A stretch of 64,000 nucleotides of DNA from Streptomyces sp. NBC_01498 (GTDB taxonomy: Bacteria; Actinomycetota; Actinomycetes; Streptomycetales; Streptomycetaceae): positions 5,220,001 to 5,284,000 of the forward strand of contig NZ_CP109598.1 in the NCBI RefSeq assembly GCF_036327775.1. Direction: 5' to 3'. Both the position numbers and the translations under genes were made by a program. This document shows, piece by piece, positions 14,930-24,424 of the stretch. Each line of letters opens with the position of its first letter. Within the stretch, counting starts at the first letter, position 1. The notes beneath the pieces are model-generated. The model worked only from the letters and a program-made list of their open reading frames with translations, was not told the DNA's origin and searched no databases.

Positions 14930-17512
14930 CTACGGCAGCCGGTTCAGCAGTGCCCGGCCCACCTGGGCGAACGAACCCTTCGGGTGGTCACGGAAGAGCG
15001 GCTCGGTGCCGAACAGCGTCACCGGAGCGCCCGCCGCCGACGTACCGCTCACGATCGCCGCCTGGCCGGCCGCGTTCAGCGGACCGCCGGTGCCGTCCTC
15101 GTTCGCACGCCAGTGGCCGGAGACGAGCGGGTTGCCGCCGCCGTACGACTGCTCCGTACGCACGCCCTTGCCGAGCGCGGTGTACCAGATCGGCGAGTAG
15201 ACGAACGTGTGCGGCTGGGTGCCGCCGGTGATCGGGCCGGGCGTGTTGAGCACCCGGACCACACCGTTGGCGTTCCCGTTGCCGCGCACCGGAGTGGCCG
15301 TCAGCAGCGCCGCCTCCGCGTTGAACGTGGCGCCGCCGGAGCCCAGCGCGACCACGGGCGCGCCCCCGGCGAGGAACTCGCCCAGCGCCGCGCGGGCCGT
15401 GTCGTTGAGCCCCCGGTGGCTGAGCCCCGTCGACACGTACAGCGCGTCGGCCCCCGACCAGTCGAAGCCCGCGTTGGCGGTCGCCGTCGACACGGGCAGC
15501 ACCTCGAAGCCCATCTCGCGCAGCGCGAACAGCTCGCCCGAGTTCACGGCCGCGGCGACCCGGGTGCGGCGCAGCGCCGCGACGCCCTTGTCCTTCGTGG
15601 CGGTGAAGACGACGCCGTACCGGTCGGCCAGGATCTCGGCCTTCCTGCGGGCCGAGGACGGCACGATCGCCGCGCCGTCCGCCGTCCTGCGCACCTGCAC
15701 ACCCTGTGCGAGAAGGGAGTTGAGGGCGGCGAACTCCTTCGGGTCGTCCAGCCGCAGCTTCAGATCGCCGCTGCGGGCCACCGAGCCGACCGGAGCGGCG
15801 GCGTTCACCTCGCGCCCGGAGAAGTCCAGACCGCCCTTCTGGACCTTGGTGACGCTCGCGCCCCAGAGCAGTCCGAGGCTCCAGCCGGAGATGTCGTACA
15901 TCGAGGACACGTCGGCGCTGATGTCGCGGCCCTCGTCCAGGATGACGTTGGCGATGCCGCGCTTGGCCTGCCTCATGTCGACCACGTACGAGCCGGCCGG
16001 GTAGCTGCGGCCCGCCAGCTTGAAGCTCTTGCGGGCCTGCTCGACCTTCACGTCGTTGGCGACGAGATGGTCCACGAGACGGGCTGCGGCCGGGGCCGAC
16101 CGCTGGCCGTCGCCGGCCGGGATCACGTACGCGCGCGGGAAGTCGGTCGTGTAGATGTCCTCCGGGCCGATGCTGGGCACCCCCGGCACGGTCTCCTCGG
16201 AGATGACCCGCTGCTTCTCGCCCTCGACCCCGCGCCGGAACGTCTCGATCTGGTCGGCGATCAGCGTCCCGCGGTTGTCGAGGGTGAAGTCGAGCGCGGC
16301 GCGCATCGTGGCGCCCGCGACGTCCGTGTTGATGGCGGACCTGCGGCGCAGCTCCTCGACGGGCAGGTTGTTGTAGTCGTTGTTGTTGACCCGCATCGGT
16401 ATCTCGACGGTGTGCGAGGCGACCGCGCCCTGGAACGCCATGTACTGGGGCGTGAAGATCGGCGGCCAGTCGTCCCAGCCCTCCTCCTGGTCCCGGAAGG
16501 GGATGACGGGCGGCTGCACGCCGTCCTTCTCGGCGGTGTAGCCGAGGTCGTTGACCGCCTTCTCCATGCCGAGGGCGTTGGCGTAGGAGTTCTTGAGGAA
16601 CAGGTCGTACTCGTAGTTCTCGCCGTGCGGCGGCGTCGTCGGCTCGATCAGCGTGCCGTTGACGTAGCCGTGCAGGTCGAGCATGACCGCGGGCTGCTTG
16701 TCGACGGCTATCTGGCGGATCGCGCGCGCCTCGGGCTGGGACGCGGTGATGAAGTCCCGGTTGAGGTCGATGCCGTTGCCGTTGGCGCGGGTGCCGGCGA
16801 TCCGGCCGTCCGGGTTGGCCGTGACGTTGAGGTGGATACGGCTCGTGGCCAGCAGCTTCTTCGTACGGCTGTCCTTGGCCTTCGCCAGCTCCTCGATGAG
16901 CTTCAGGGCCGCGTCGGTGCCCTCCCACTCGTTGCCGTGGATGTTGTTGTTGATGAAGACGGGAGTCTTGTAACTCTCCTTGATGCGCCGGTCCTTGGCG
17001 GCCGACGCGGGGGAGTTCTCGATGCGCTCGCGCATCTTCTCCTGCTCGGCGGCCTCCTTGGCGCTCTCCGGCGCGGTGACGGTGACCAGGTACAGGTCGT
17101 GCCCGCCGGCCGACCGGCCCGTGACCTCGACGCTGACCCTGTTCCCCAGCTCCTGAAGGGCGTTGAGGCGCGGGGCGAGCGCGTGGTACGGCGCAAGGCC
17201 GAGCTTGATGGCCTTGTCCGCCGGGTTCTCGGGCAGCGTGGCGAGGACGTTACGGCGCGGATAGCCGCCGTCCTTGCGCAGCCCGAGGGAGGTCGTGCCC
17301 ACCGACGACAGGGCGGCGGCGCCCGCCGACGGGAGCGCGGCCGACGCCACGCGGCTGTCCGTGGTGCCGCCGTCGCGCACCGGGTGCGCGGAACCCGGGT
17401 GCGACGAACGGCCGCCGTCGGCGCCTGGGGCGGCGAGCGCGGGCAGCGGGGCGAGCATCAGGGCCGCGGTGGCGGTGGCGGTGGCGAGCAGAACGGGTCT
17501 GGGCATCCCCAT
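14930..17512 (-). CDS. secreted zinc carboxypeptidase, M14 family
   Basis: 860 residues from the ATG at 17512, chosen because GGAGGT lies 8 nt upstream and a signal peptide follows (MGMPRPVLLATATATAALMLAPLPALAAPG). The M14 zinc site is complete: NNNIHGNEWEG near 190-196 (His and Glu ligands), MLDLHG near 280 (His ligand), and SHTVEIPMR near 366-370 holding the catalytic Glu. The long C-terminal part (about 430-860) is a class-I glutaminase-like/beta-sandwich extension usual in the large actinobacterial members. It should remove C-terminal amino acids from extracellular peptides. It is monocistronic. Confidence 0.88.
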   Translation of the reverse strand: MGMPRPVLLATATATAALMLAPLPALAAPGADGGRSSHPGSAHPVRDGGTTDSRVASAALPSAGAAALSSVGTTSLGLRKDGGYPRRNVLATLPENPADKAIKLGLAPYHALAPRLNALQELGNRVSVEVTGRSAGGHDLYLVTVTAPESAKEAAEQEKMRERIENSPASAAKDRRIKESYKTPVFINNNIHGNEWEGTDAALKLIEELAKAKDSRTKKLLATSRIHLNVTANPDGRIAGTRANGNGIDLNRDFITASQPEARAIRQIAVDKQPAVMLDLHGYVNGTLIEPTTPPHGENYEYDLFLKNSYANALGMEKAVNDLGYTAEKDGVQPPVIPFRDQEEGWDDWPPIFTPQYMAFQGAVASHTVEIPMRVNNNDYNNLPVEELRRRSAINTDVAGATMRAALDFTLDNRGTLIADQIETFRRGVEGEKQRVISEETVPGVPSIGPEDIYTTDFPRAYVIPAGDGQRSAPAAARLVDHLVANDVKVEQARKSFKLAGRSYPAGSYVVDMRQAKRGIANVILDEGRDISADVSSMYDISGWSLGLLWGASVTKVQKGGLDFSGREVNAAAPVGSVARSGDLKLRLDDPKEFAALNSLLAQGVQVRRTADGAAIVPSSARRKAEILADRYGVVFTATKDKGVAALRRTRVAAAVNSGELFALREMGFEVLPVSTATANAGFDWSGADALYVSTGLSHRGLNDTARAALGEFLAGGAPVVALGSGGATFNAEAALLTATPVRGNGNANGVVRVLNTPGPITGGTQPHTFVYSPIWYTALGKGVRTEQSYGGGNPLVSGHWRANEDGTGGPLNAAGQAAIVSGTSAAGAPVTLFGTEPLFRDHPKGSFAQVGRALLNRLP

Positions 17513-17696
17513 GCGGTGGTACCTCCGGGTCGTACAGGGGGGAACGTTCGATTCAATAGGCTGGTCATACCGGTTGAACGCGTCAACAACAAGAGGTAAT
17601 CGCCCTCTCATCCGTCCCATCCGTTCCATGGAACTCACCGATAACGCGGCGGAACCCGACCGGAACCGCCCCGAAACCGTCGTGGAACAAGCCCGA

Positions 17697-17702
17697 TAGG
17701 CT
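17697..17702 (+). promoter_or_regulatory. leaderless-type -10 element (TAGGCT)
   Basis: TAGGCT ends 6 nt before the ATG at 17709. No ribosome site is present between them, which fits leaderless transcription of the EI24 gene. Confidence 0.5.
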
Positions 17703-17708
17703 GACCGT

Positions 17709-18521
17709 ATGCGTGAACTCGGCAAGGGCTTCGGATACTTGGTCAAGGGCCAGCGCTGGGTCGGCGGGCACGGCAGATGGCTGGGCCTCGGACTGCTGCC
17801 CGGCCTGGTGACTTTGGTGCTCTACGCGGCGGTGCTCGCCGGCCTGTTCTACGGCGCCGACGACCTGACCGCCTGGGCGACACCGTTCGCCGACGACTGG
17901 ACCTCGCCGTGGCAGGGGCTGTTCCGCGGCTTCCTCACCGTCCTGCTGGTCGTCCTGGTCCTGTTCCTGGCCGTGATCACGTTCACCGCCGCGACCCTGC
18001 TGGTCGGACAGCCCTTCTACGAGGCGCTCTCCGAGGCCGTGGACCGCGCCGAGGGCGGGCACGCGCCCGAGTCCGGCCTGCCGCTCTGGCGCGAGCTGTT
18101 GATCTCCGCACGGGACAGCCTGCGCGTCCTGGCACGGGTCGCGTTCTACGGTGTGCTGCTCTTCGCCCTCGGTTTCGTCCCCGTCGTCGGGCAGACCGTC
18201 GTCCCCGTGCTCGGTTTCTGCGTGTCCGGCTTCTTCCTGGCCGAGGAGCTCACGGCGGTCGGCCTCCAGCGGCGCGGCGTCCAACTGAAGGCCCGGCTGG
18301 CGCTGTTGCGCGAACGACGGCTGCTCACCCTGGGCTTCGGGGTGCCGCTGACACTCGCCTTCCTGGTCCCCGTGGTCGCGGTCTTCCTGATGCCGGGCGC
18401 GGTCGCCGGAGCGACCCTGATGGTCCGTGACCTGACGGGCGAGGACACCGCGCCTCCCGCGGACCTGACCGCGAAGGCTCCCGAATCCGCCCCGGCGATG
18501 GACGCCCCACAGGACTGGTGA
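17709..18521 (+). CDS. EI24-domain (CysZ-like) integral membrane protein
   Basis: 270 residues, four or more hydrophobic segments (about 24-50, 73-103, 140-175, 210-240) and the EI24/CysZ layout beginning RELGKGFGYLVKGQRWV. CysZ in enterobacteria is a sulfate channel; most actinobacterial EI24 proteins are uncharacterised, so transport of sulfate is only a possibility. It has no cys genes nearby. The start codon is the first base group after a TAnnnT element, giving a leaderless message. Convergent with the pyroglutamyl-peptidase-like gene. Confidence 0.8.
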   Translation: MRELGKGFGYLVKGQRWVGGHGRWLGLGLLPGLVTLVLYAAVLAGLFYGADDLTAWATPFADDWTSPWQGLFRGFLTVLLVVLVLFLAVITFTAATLLVGQPFYEALSEAVDRAEGGHAPESGLPLWRELLISARDSLRVLARVAFYGVLLFALGFVPVVGQTVVPVLGFCVSGFFLAEELTAVGLQRRGVQLKARLALLRERRLLTLGFGVPLTLAFLVPVVAVFLMPGAVAGATLMVRDLTGEDTAPPADLTAKAPESAPAMDAPQDW

Positions 18522-18550
18522 CGGGGCACGCCCACGGGGCCGGATCCTCG

Positions 18551-18620
18551 CCTGACGCCTGACGCCTGACGCCTGACGCCTGACGCCTGACGCCTGACGC
18601 CTGACGCCTGACGCCTGACG
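18551..18620. repeat. ten perfect tandem copies of a 7-bp unit (CCTGACG)
   Basis: The 70 bp from 18551 to 18620 are exactly ten uninterrupted CCTGACG heptamers, in the 3' intergenic space between two convergent genes. Such a pure array is prone to slipped-strand length change. Confidence 0.95.
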
Positions 18621-18634
18621 GCGACAGCCGGCCC

Positions 18635-18667
18635 GGCGCGCGACACCCGCAGCGGGTGCCGCGCGCC
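18635..18667. terminator. imperfect GC-rich hairpin terminator
   Basis: GGCGCGCG and CACCC at 18635-18648 pair with GGGTG and CCGCGCGCC at 18654-18667, with a single bulge and a 5-nt loop. It serves the convergent EI24 and pyroglutamyl-peptidase-like genes. Confidence 0.6.
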
Positions 18668-18684
18668 GCCGCGCGGGCCGGCCG

Positions 18685-20013
18685 TTACCTGCCGGCGTCC
18701 CCCGACGCCTCCGCCGCCACCCCCACGATCGCCCTCAACTGGGCGGTGATCGCCTGCCTGTTCTGTACGAAGACCGGGTCCGACACCGTGCCCGTCGCCG
18801 GGTCGGTGTTGCCGGGGCCGAACTGGAGTACCGGTGTGTGGACATGGCCGCCGGGAATGGCCAGGCCGAGGCGGTCGCGCAGCAGGGTCGCCCGGTAGGC
18901 GATCTCGTTCGACAGATAGTCCCCGCCGCCCCCGGCGCGGGCCGCCGAGCCCGGGGTCGGGCCGCCGGGGCGCACGACCGGCGCGGTGCCGCCCGCCGGG
19001 ATCTCGGTGACCGACGTGTTGTCGTACACCGGGAAGGGGCCCGTCGTGGCGGCCACGATGTCCGCGTACGGCAGCGTCGTCCCTGTCCACTGCGGCCGGG
19101 TGGCCGGGTCCGTCACCGGTACGAGCCCGGTCTCGGAGACGTTCTCGTTGTCCCCGAAGCCGCCCCGCCAGGCCCCGTTGAACCGCTCCACGTCGATCCG
19201 CCCCACCCGTCCCTGACTGACCGTCACGAACAGGTCGGCGCGCGGCAGTACGCGGCGCAGCGCGCGTTCCACCGTGCCGTCGGCGAAGTCGCCCCAGCGG
19301 ACCGGGAACACGGCGGTCTCGACGCGCGCCGGTCCGTCGGCCGTACGGATCACCGTGCCGTCCAGCGCGAGGGCGACCGCCCCGGACGGATTGCTGATCC
19401 GGATGTCCCGGTCCAGGGTGAACGGGTCGAAGCCGGTGACCACGATCCGCTTCACGCCTCTCGCCCGGTCGTGCTCCCGCGCCCGGTCCCCGCCGGAGCC
19501 CATCGAGTCCTGGCCGCGCGAGGCGCTCTCCAGCCGCTCCAGCAGCCGGGTGCCCGCCGCCTCGGAGAGCCCGGACTCCGCGTGCCAGGCGCGCAGTTCA
19601 CGGGTCATGGCCAGCCGCGCCCAGTACAGCGGGCGGTCGTCGTCCCGGCTCAGCTCCCCGCCCGCCGGGCCCCGGCCCTGGGCGCGGTCCACCGCGCGCC
19701 GCCAGAGCCGCTCGCCGTGCCGTACGGCGACGTGCTCGGCCCGCGTGTACGAGCCGGGGCCGCGCAGCGCCTTCGCGAACGCCGGTGCGACGCCGTCGAA
19801 GCCGCTGTCGGCGAGTATCCGGCGCGGTACGTCACCGTCGAGGCGCCGTTCCTCCACGGTGACCGCCGGGGCGGGGGCGGACGCCGGGCGGGACGCGGAT
19901 GGCGCGGAGGCCGTGGCGTGCGGGGGAGGGGTGACGGCGACCAGGGCGGCCGACGCGAGCAGAACGAGGCCGAGCCGGCCCGCCGTGGTGCCGGTGGTGC
20001 GCGCGAGTCTCAC
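18685..20013 (-). CDS. secreted pyroglutamyl-peptidase I-like protein with Cys-to-Ser change
   Basis: 442 residues from the GTG at 20013 (GGAAGG 6-7 nt upstream); the product begins with a signal peptide (VRLARTTGTTAGRLGLVLLASAALVAVTPPPHATA). A 160-residue N-terminal region is followed by a C15 peptidase-like domain: RIVVTGFDPF, SNPSGAVALALDG and GGHVHTPVLQFG. C15 enzymes are cytosolic, about 215 residues, with a Glu-Cys-His triad; here the nucleophile position reads DYLSNEIAYR, where canonical enzymes have YLCN, so Ser replaces Cys. It is likely a secreted, altered or non-peptidase member. An upstream GTG at 20052 is possible but would put charge before the signal. Confidence 0.75.
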   Translation of the reverse strand: MRLARTTGTTAGRLGLVLLASAALVAVTPPPHATASAPSASRPASAPAPAVTVEERRLDGDVPRRILADSGFDGVAPAFAKALRGPGSYTRAEHVAVRHGERLWRRAVDRAQGRGPAGGELSRDDDRPLYWARLAMTRELRAWHAESGLSEAAGTRLLERLESASRGQDSMGSGGDRAREHDRARGVKRIVVTGFDPFTLDRDIRISNPSGAVALALDGTVIRTADGPARVETAVFPVRWGDFADGTVERALRRVLPRADLFVTVSQGRVGRIDVERFNGAWRGGFGDNENVSETGLVPVTDPATRPQWTGTTLPYADIVAATTGPFPVYDNTSVTEIPAGGTAPVVRPGGPTPGSAARAGGGGDYLSNEIAYRATLLRDRLGLAIPGGHVHTPVLQFGPGNTDPATGTVSDPVFVQNRQAITAQLRAIVGVAAEASGDAGR

Positions 20014-20103
20014 GGGAATCCTTCCGTCGGGTGGCGGAAGTATCGCCTCCACGCCCCGCCGGTGGCTACGGCGCCCGGCCGCAGGGGACGTAGCGGGACG
20101 CGC

Positions 20104-20688
20104 CTACCGCTCGGGCCCCTCCGCCCCGCCGCGCAGCAGTGTCACGAACGCCCGGAACGCCGCCGGCATGTCCACCGACTCCGGCGCGAGCAGCCACTGG
20201 TACTGGAGCCCGTCCATCACCGCCACCAGTAACGGCGCCGTCTGTTCGGGCGTCAGCCCGCTCGGCAGCCGGTCGCCGAACTCGTCGCGCAGCACGCCCG
20301 CCATGTTCCGCCGCACCTGCACGTAGCGGCGGGTGAAGAACTCCCCGGCCGGGTGGCCCTCCGTCACGCTCTCGCCGAGCAGCGCCGAGAACGTCTGCAC
20401 GATCCCCGGCCGCATCGCGTTGTAGTCGACCATCGACGTCAGCAGCTCCAGCCGCCAGCCGTCCGCGCCCCGGCTGCCGCCCCCGGTGTCCCACTGGTCC
20501 CGCTCGTCCATGACCGCCAGCAACAGCGCGTCCTTCGTCGGGAAGTAGTGCAGCAGCCCCTGCTGGGTCAGCCCCACCCGCTCGGCCACCGCGCCCAGCG
20601 TCGTACCCCGGTATCCCCGTTCGGCGATCACCTCGAAGGTGGCCCGGAGAATCTCCGCCCGCCGTTCCGCGCTTCTGGCCCTCGCCAT
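20104..20688 (-). CDS. TetR family transcriptional regulator
   Basis: 194 residues. The N-terminal helix-turn-helix RAEILRATFEVIAERGYRGTTLGAVAERVGLTQQGLLHYFPTKDALL is canonical TetR; the C-terminal ligand domain belongs to the TetR_C_6 type. It is divergent from a GH3 beta-glucosidase gene with 157 bp between starts, so control of that gene is the simplest inference. Its own SD is weak. Confidence 0.9.
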   Translation of the reverse strand: MARARSAERRAEILRATFEVIAERGYRGTTLGAVAERVGLTQQGLLHYFPTKDALLLAVMDERDQWDTGGGSRGADGWRLELLTSMVDYNAMRPGIVQTFSALLGESVTEGHPAGEFFTRRYVQVRRNMAGVLRDEFGDRLPSGLTPEQTAPLLVAVMDGLQYQWLLAPESVDMPAAFRAFVTLLRGGAEGPER

Positions 20689-20845
20689 CCCACCGGTCCT
20701 CTCGCCTCGTACCCGTCAGCACACCACCCCGTCTCCGGACCGTACATGAGTAACAAACGGATAACGAAGCCTACTCTCCTACAGATTTGCGGGTCACCAT
20801 GTAATCGTCCGCACGAACGCAGGGCACTGACGAGGAGGTACCGCC
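20689..20845. promoter_or_regulatory. divergent tetR / GH3 promoter region
   Basis: The 157 bp hold an AT-richer core (20745-20815) that includes ACATGAGTAACAAACGGATAACG. No clean palindrome was recognised, so the operator is not placed. Confidence 0.4.
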
Positions 20846-23332
20846 GTGACCGGCGCACCCATCACCCGGGCCGACCACGCACGAGAAGCGGCCGTCGAGA
20901 CGGCGCTGAGCAAGCTCGATCTCGACGCCAAGGCGCGGCTGCTGGCGGGACAGGACAACTGGTCGCTGCCCGCCCTCCCGGAGATCGGGCTCGCCTCCCT
21001 CGTCATGTCCGACGGCCCGATCGGTGTCCGGGGCGTGCGCTGGACCGCCGACGACCCGTCGGTCGCCCTCCCCTCGCCCACCGCGCTCGCCGCCACCTGG
21101 GACCCCGAACTGGCCCGAAGAGCGGGCCGGTTGCTCGCCCAGGAGGCCCGCCGCAAGGGCGTGCACGTCCTCCTCGCGCCGACCGTCAACCTCCACCGCT
21201 CCCCGCTCGGCGGCCGGCACTTCGAGGCGTACAGCGAAGACCCGTACCTCACCGGCGAGATCGGTACCGGCTATGTCCTCGGGGTCCAGGACGGCGGAGT
21301 CGGCACCACCGTCAAGCACTTCGTCGCCAACGACGCCGAGACCGACCGCTTCACCGTGGACAACGTCGTCACCCCGCGCCCGCTCCGCGAGCTGTACCTC
21401 GCCCCGTTCGAAGCCATCGTCAAACACGCCCGCCCCTGGGGCGTCATGGCCGCCTACAACCGGGTCAACGGCCACTCCATGACCGAACACGCCGCGCTCC
21501 AGAACGGCGTCCTGCGCGGCGAATGGGGATTCGACGGCTTCATCGTCTCCGACTGGCTGGCGGCCCGCTCCACCACCGGCGCCCTCCTCGGCGGCCTCGA
21601 CGTCGCCATGCCCGGCCCCAAGACCGTGTACGGGCCCGCGCTCGCCGCCGCCGTCCGCGCCGGTGAGGTGGACGAGACCCTGGTGGACGACGCCGTACGC
21701 AACGTCCTGCGGCTCGCCGCGCGCGTCGGCGCCCTCGACAACGCGCCCGCCGTCGTCGCCGGCGCCGAACTCCCCGCGCCACTCGACGGCGACGCGCTGG
21801 CCCGCGAGATCGCGCGGCGCTCCTTCGTCCTCGTACGCAACGAGACCCGCGACGGACACCCCGCCCTGCCGCTCGACCCCGCCCGCACCCGCACCGTCGC
21901 CCTCAGCGGCGCCGCCGCCCGCGACGCCCGCATCCTCGGCGGCGGCTCCGCCCACGTCTTCCCGCCGCATGTCGTCTCACCGCTCGACGGCCTCACCGCC
22001 GCCCTCCCCGACGGCGCCCTGAGCTACCACGTCGGTGCCGACCCCAGCGACGAACTCGCCGTCGCCGAGCGGGGATTCGAGCTGCGCGCCGTCTGCCGCG
22101 CCGCCGACGGACGGGAGCTCGGCACCACACCCCTGCCCTCCGGCATGGTCCAGTGGGTCGGCGTGGACCTGCCCGACGGCGTCAGCTACGACGAGCTGCA
22201 CAGCGTCGAGTTCACCGGCACCTTCACCCCGCGCGAGAGCGGCGAGCACAGCTTCGGCACGCGGGGCATCGGCCCCCTCGTCCTCACCGTCGCCGGGCGG
22301 AAGGTCTGGGAGGGCGAGGAAGGGCTCGGCGACAGCACCGACCCGTTCAACGCGTTCTTCGGCGAACGCCTGGAGCGCGCCCGTGTCGCGCTCACCGAGG
22401 GCGTGCCCGTCGATGTCTCGCTCCATCTCACCGTGCCCCGGCTGCCCGGGGCGCCGATGGACGCGGTCGCCTTCTCCCTGCTCCACCTCGGCCCCCGGCG
22501 CGACCCGGACGAGCTGATCGCCGAGGCCGTCGAGGCGGCGCGGGGCGCCGACACCGCCGTCGTCGTGGTCGCCACCACCACGGCCGTCGAGTCCGAGGGC
22601 TTCGACCGTACGAGCCTGGAACTGCCCGGCCACCAGAACGCCCTCGTCGCGGCCGTCGCCGCCGTCAACCCGCACACCGTCGTGGTCGTCAACACCGGAT
22701 CACCCGTGTCACTCCCGTGGCGGGACGACGTGGCCGCCGTGCTGCTCAGCTGGTTCCCCGGCCAGGAGGGAGGCGCCGCGCTCGCCGACGTCCTCACCGG
22801 CGCCGAGGAGCCCGGCGGCCGGCTCACCACCACCTGGCCGGTCACCCTCGCCGATGTGCCCGTCCACGACACCACCCCCACCGCCGACGGCGAACTGCAC
22901 TACACCGAGGGCGTGTTCATCGGCTACCGGGCCTGGGAACGGACCGGCGCCACCCCCGCCTACCCCTTCGGCCACGGCCTCGGCTACACCGACTGGGAGT
23001 ACGAGACGCTGGACGCCACCCCCGGCCGGGCCACCGTACGGCTGCGCAACACCGGCACCCGCCCCGGCCGCGAGACCGTCCAGATCTATCTCGCGCCCGT
23101 CCCGGGCATCGTGCCGGACGCCGCCGAGCGCCCGGTCCGCTGGCTGGCCGGCTTCGCCACCGCCGAGGCGGGGCCCGGGGAGAGCGTCGAGGTGACCGTC
23201 CCGATCCGGGCCCGCGCCTTCGAGGTCTGGGACGAGACCGCGCACACCTGGACGGCCGTCCCCGGCCCGTACGAGATCCAGGCGGGCCGCTCGCTCACCG
23301 ACCGCAGGCTGAGCGCCACTGTCCACCGCTGA
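20846..23332 (+). CDS. GH3 family beta-glucosidase with PA14 domain
   Basis: 828 residues from GTG 20846, preceded by GAGGAGGT. The N-terminal TIM barrel carries KHFVANDAETDR and GFDGFIVSDWLAARSTTG, with the catalytic nucleophile Asp near residue 236. The alpha/beta sandwich domain is split by a PA14 module at about 400-555 (GTFTPRESGEHSFGTRGIGPLVLTVAG), and a fibronectin III-like domain ends the protein. This layout is that of PA14-containing beta-glucosidases, which use PA14 to shape the active site for longer glucosides. No signal peptide, so it acts in the cytosol on imported oligosaccharides. Probably controlled by the divergent TetR. Confidence 0.92.
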   Translation: MTGAPITRADHAREAAVETALSKLDLDAKARLLAGQDNWSLPALPEIGLASLVMSDGPIGVRGVRWTADDPSVALPSPTALAATWDPELARRAGRLLAQEARRKGVHVLLAPTVNLHRSPLGGRHFEAYSEDPYLTGEIGTGYVLGVQDGGVGTTVKHFVANDAETDRFTVDNVVTPRPLRELYLAPFEAIVKHARPWGVMAAYNRVNGHSMTEHAALQNGVLRGEWGFDGFIVSDWLAARSTTGALLGGLDVAMPGPKTVYGPALAAAVRAGEVDETLVDDAVRNVLRLAARVGALDNAPAVVAGAELPAPLDGDALAREIARRSFVLVRNETRDGHPALPLDPARTRTVALSGAAARDARILGGGSAHVFPPHVVSPLDGLTAALPDGALSYHVGADPSDELAVAERGFELRAVCRAADGRELGTTPLPSGMVQWVGVDLPDGVSYDELHSVEFTGTFTPRESGEHSFGTRGIGPLVLTVAGRKVWEGEEGLGDSTDPFNAFFGERLERARVALTEGVPVDVSLHLTVPRLPGAPMDAVAFSLLHLGPRRDPDELIAEAVEAARGADTAVVVVATTTAVESEGFDRTSLELPGHQNALVAAVAAVNPHTVVVVNTGSPVSLPWRDDVAAVLLSWFPGQEGGAALADVLTGAEEPGGRLTTTWPVTLADVPVHDTTPTADGELHYTEGVFIGYRAWERTGATPAYPFGHGLGYTDWEYETLDATPGRATVRLRNTGTRPGRETVQIYLAPVPGIVPDAAERPVRWLAGFATAEAGPGESVEVTVPIRARAFEVWDETAHTWTAVPGPYEIQAGRSLTDRRLSATVHR

Positions 23333-23357
23333 GCGGGCGGGCGGGCCAGGCGGGTCC

Positions 23358-24410
23358 TCAACCGCCGGACGGGCGAACGGCCGGTCCGGCGGTCGAGAAC
23401 GCGTACGCGGTGGCCGAGGTGAACACCTCGCCCGGCCGCAGCACCGTGCTCGGGAAGTCCGGCCGGTTCGGCGAGTCCGGGAAATGCTGCGTCTCCAGCG
23501 CGATCCCGTCGCCCGGCTTGAACGGCCCCGCGTCGAAGTGGTCACCGGTGTAGAGCTGGAGGCCCGGTTCGGTCGTCGTCACCGTCAACACCCTTCCCGA
23601 CACCGGGTCGTACAGCCCGGCCGCCGCCGACCCAGGCGAACGCCCCTGATCCAGCACGAAGTTGTGGTCGTACCCCGATCCCACCTCACGCGGCTCCCGG
23701 AAGTCGAAACGGGTCCCGTCGACCGGTACCGGCGGCCCCGTCGGCACCGAGTCGCCGTCCAGGGGCGTGAGCCGGCCGGCCGCGATCCGCAGTACATGCC
23801 CGCCGGCGCCGCCCGTGCCCGCGCCGCCCAGGTTCCAGTACGAGTGATTCGTCAGGTTCACCACCGTCGGCGCGTCCGTCACCGCCCGGTAGCCGATCCG
23901 CAGCGCCCCCGCCGCGTCCAGCGTGTACGTCGCCGAGACGTCGAGCCGCCCGGGGAAGCCCTCCTCGCCGTCCGGGCTCACCAGCGACAGCCGCACCCCG
24001 TACCCGTCCGCCGCCGGCTCCGCCGCCCACACCCGCTTGTCGAAGCCCCGCCCGCCGCCGTGCAGACAGTTCGGCCCGTCGTTGCGCGGCAGCCGGTGGG
24101 CGCGCCCGTCGAGCGTGAACACCCCGCCCGCGATCCGGTTCGCGTACCGGCCGATCAGCGCGCCGAAGTACGGCGACGGGCAGTCCACGTACCCCGCCAC
24201 GTCCTCGAAACCGAGCACCACGTTCGCCCGGACACCGTCACGGTCCGGCACCTCCACGGACTGGAGGACCCCGCCGTACGTCAGCACCCGCACACGCGTC
24301 CCGGCCCGCTCCAGGACCCAGCGGCGCACCGCCGTACCGTCGGGCGCCGTCCCGGCGGGCTCGGACACCGGAGCCCGCAGACCTGTCTCGTCCTCGTCCG
24401 TCTCCTCCAC
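23358..24410 (-). CDS. galM: aldose 1-epimerase (mutarotase)
   Basis: 350 residues. The GTG at 24410 was chosen because a G-rich ribosome site lies upstream and conserved sequence begins soon after. Landmarks: RVLTYGGVLQSVEVPDRDG, IGRYANRIAGGVFTLDG, NLTNHSYWNLGG (catalytic acid His) and IALETQHFPDSPN (catalytic base Glu). It interconverts alpha and beta anomers of hexoses. It starts 14 bp after the stop of the SGNH lipoprotein gene, so the two probably form an operon, and it is convergent with the GH3 gene (25 bp between stops), whose glucose product is its likely substrate. Confidence 0.93.
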   Translation of the reverse strand: MEETDEDETGLRAPVSEPAGTAPDGTAVRRWVLERAGTRVRVLTYGGVLQSVEVPDRDGVRANVVLGFEDVAGYVDCPSPYFGALIGRYANRIAGGVFTLDGRAHRLPRNDGPNCLHGGGRGFDKRVWAAEPAADGYGVRLSLVSPDGEEGFPGRLDVSATYTLDAAGALRIGYRAVTDAPTVVNLTNHSYWNLGGAGTGGAGGHVLRIAAGRLTPLDGDSVPTGPPVPVDGTRFDFREPREVGSGYDHNFVLDQGRSPGSAAAGLYDPVSGRVLTVTTTEPGLQLYTGDHFDAGPFKPGDGIALETQHFPDSPNRPDFPSTVLRPGEVFTSATAYAFSTAGPAVRPSGG

Positions 24411-24424
24411 CGTTCGCCGCCCCC

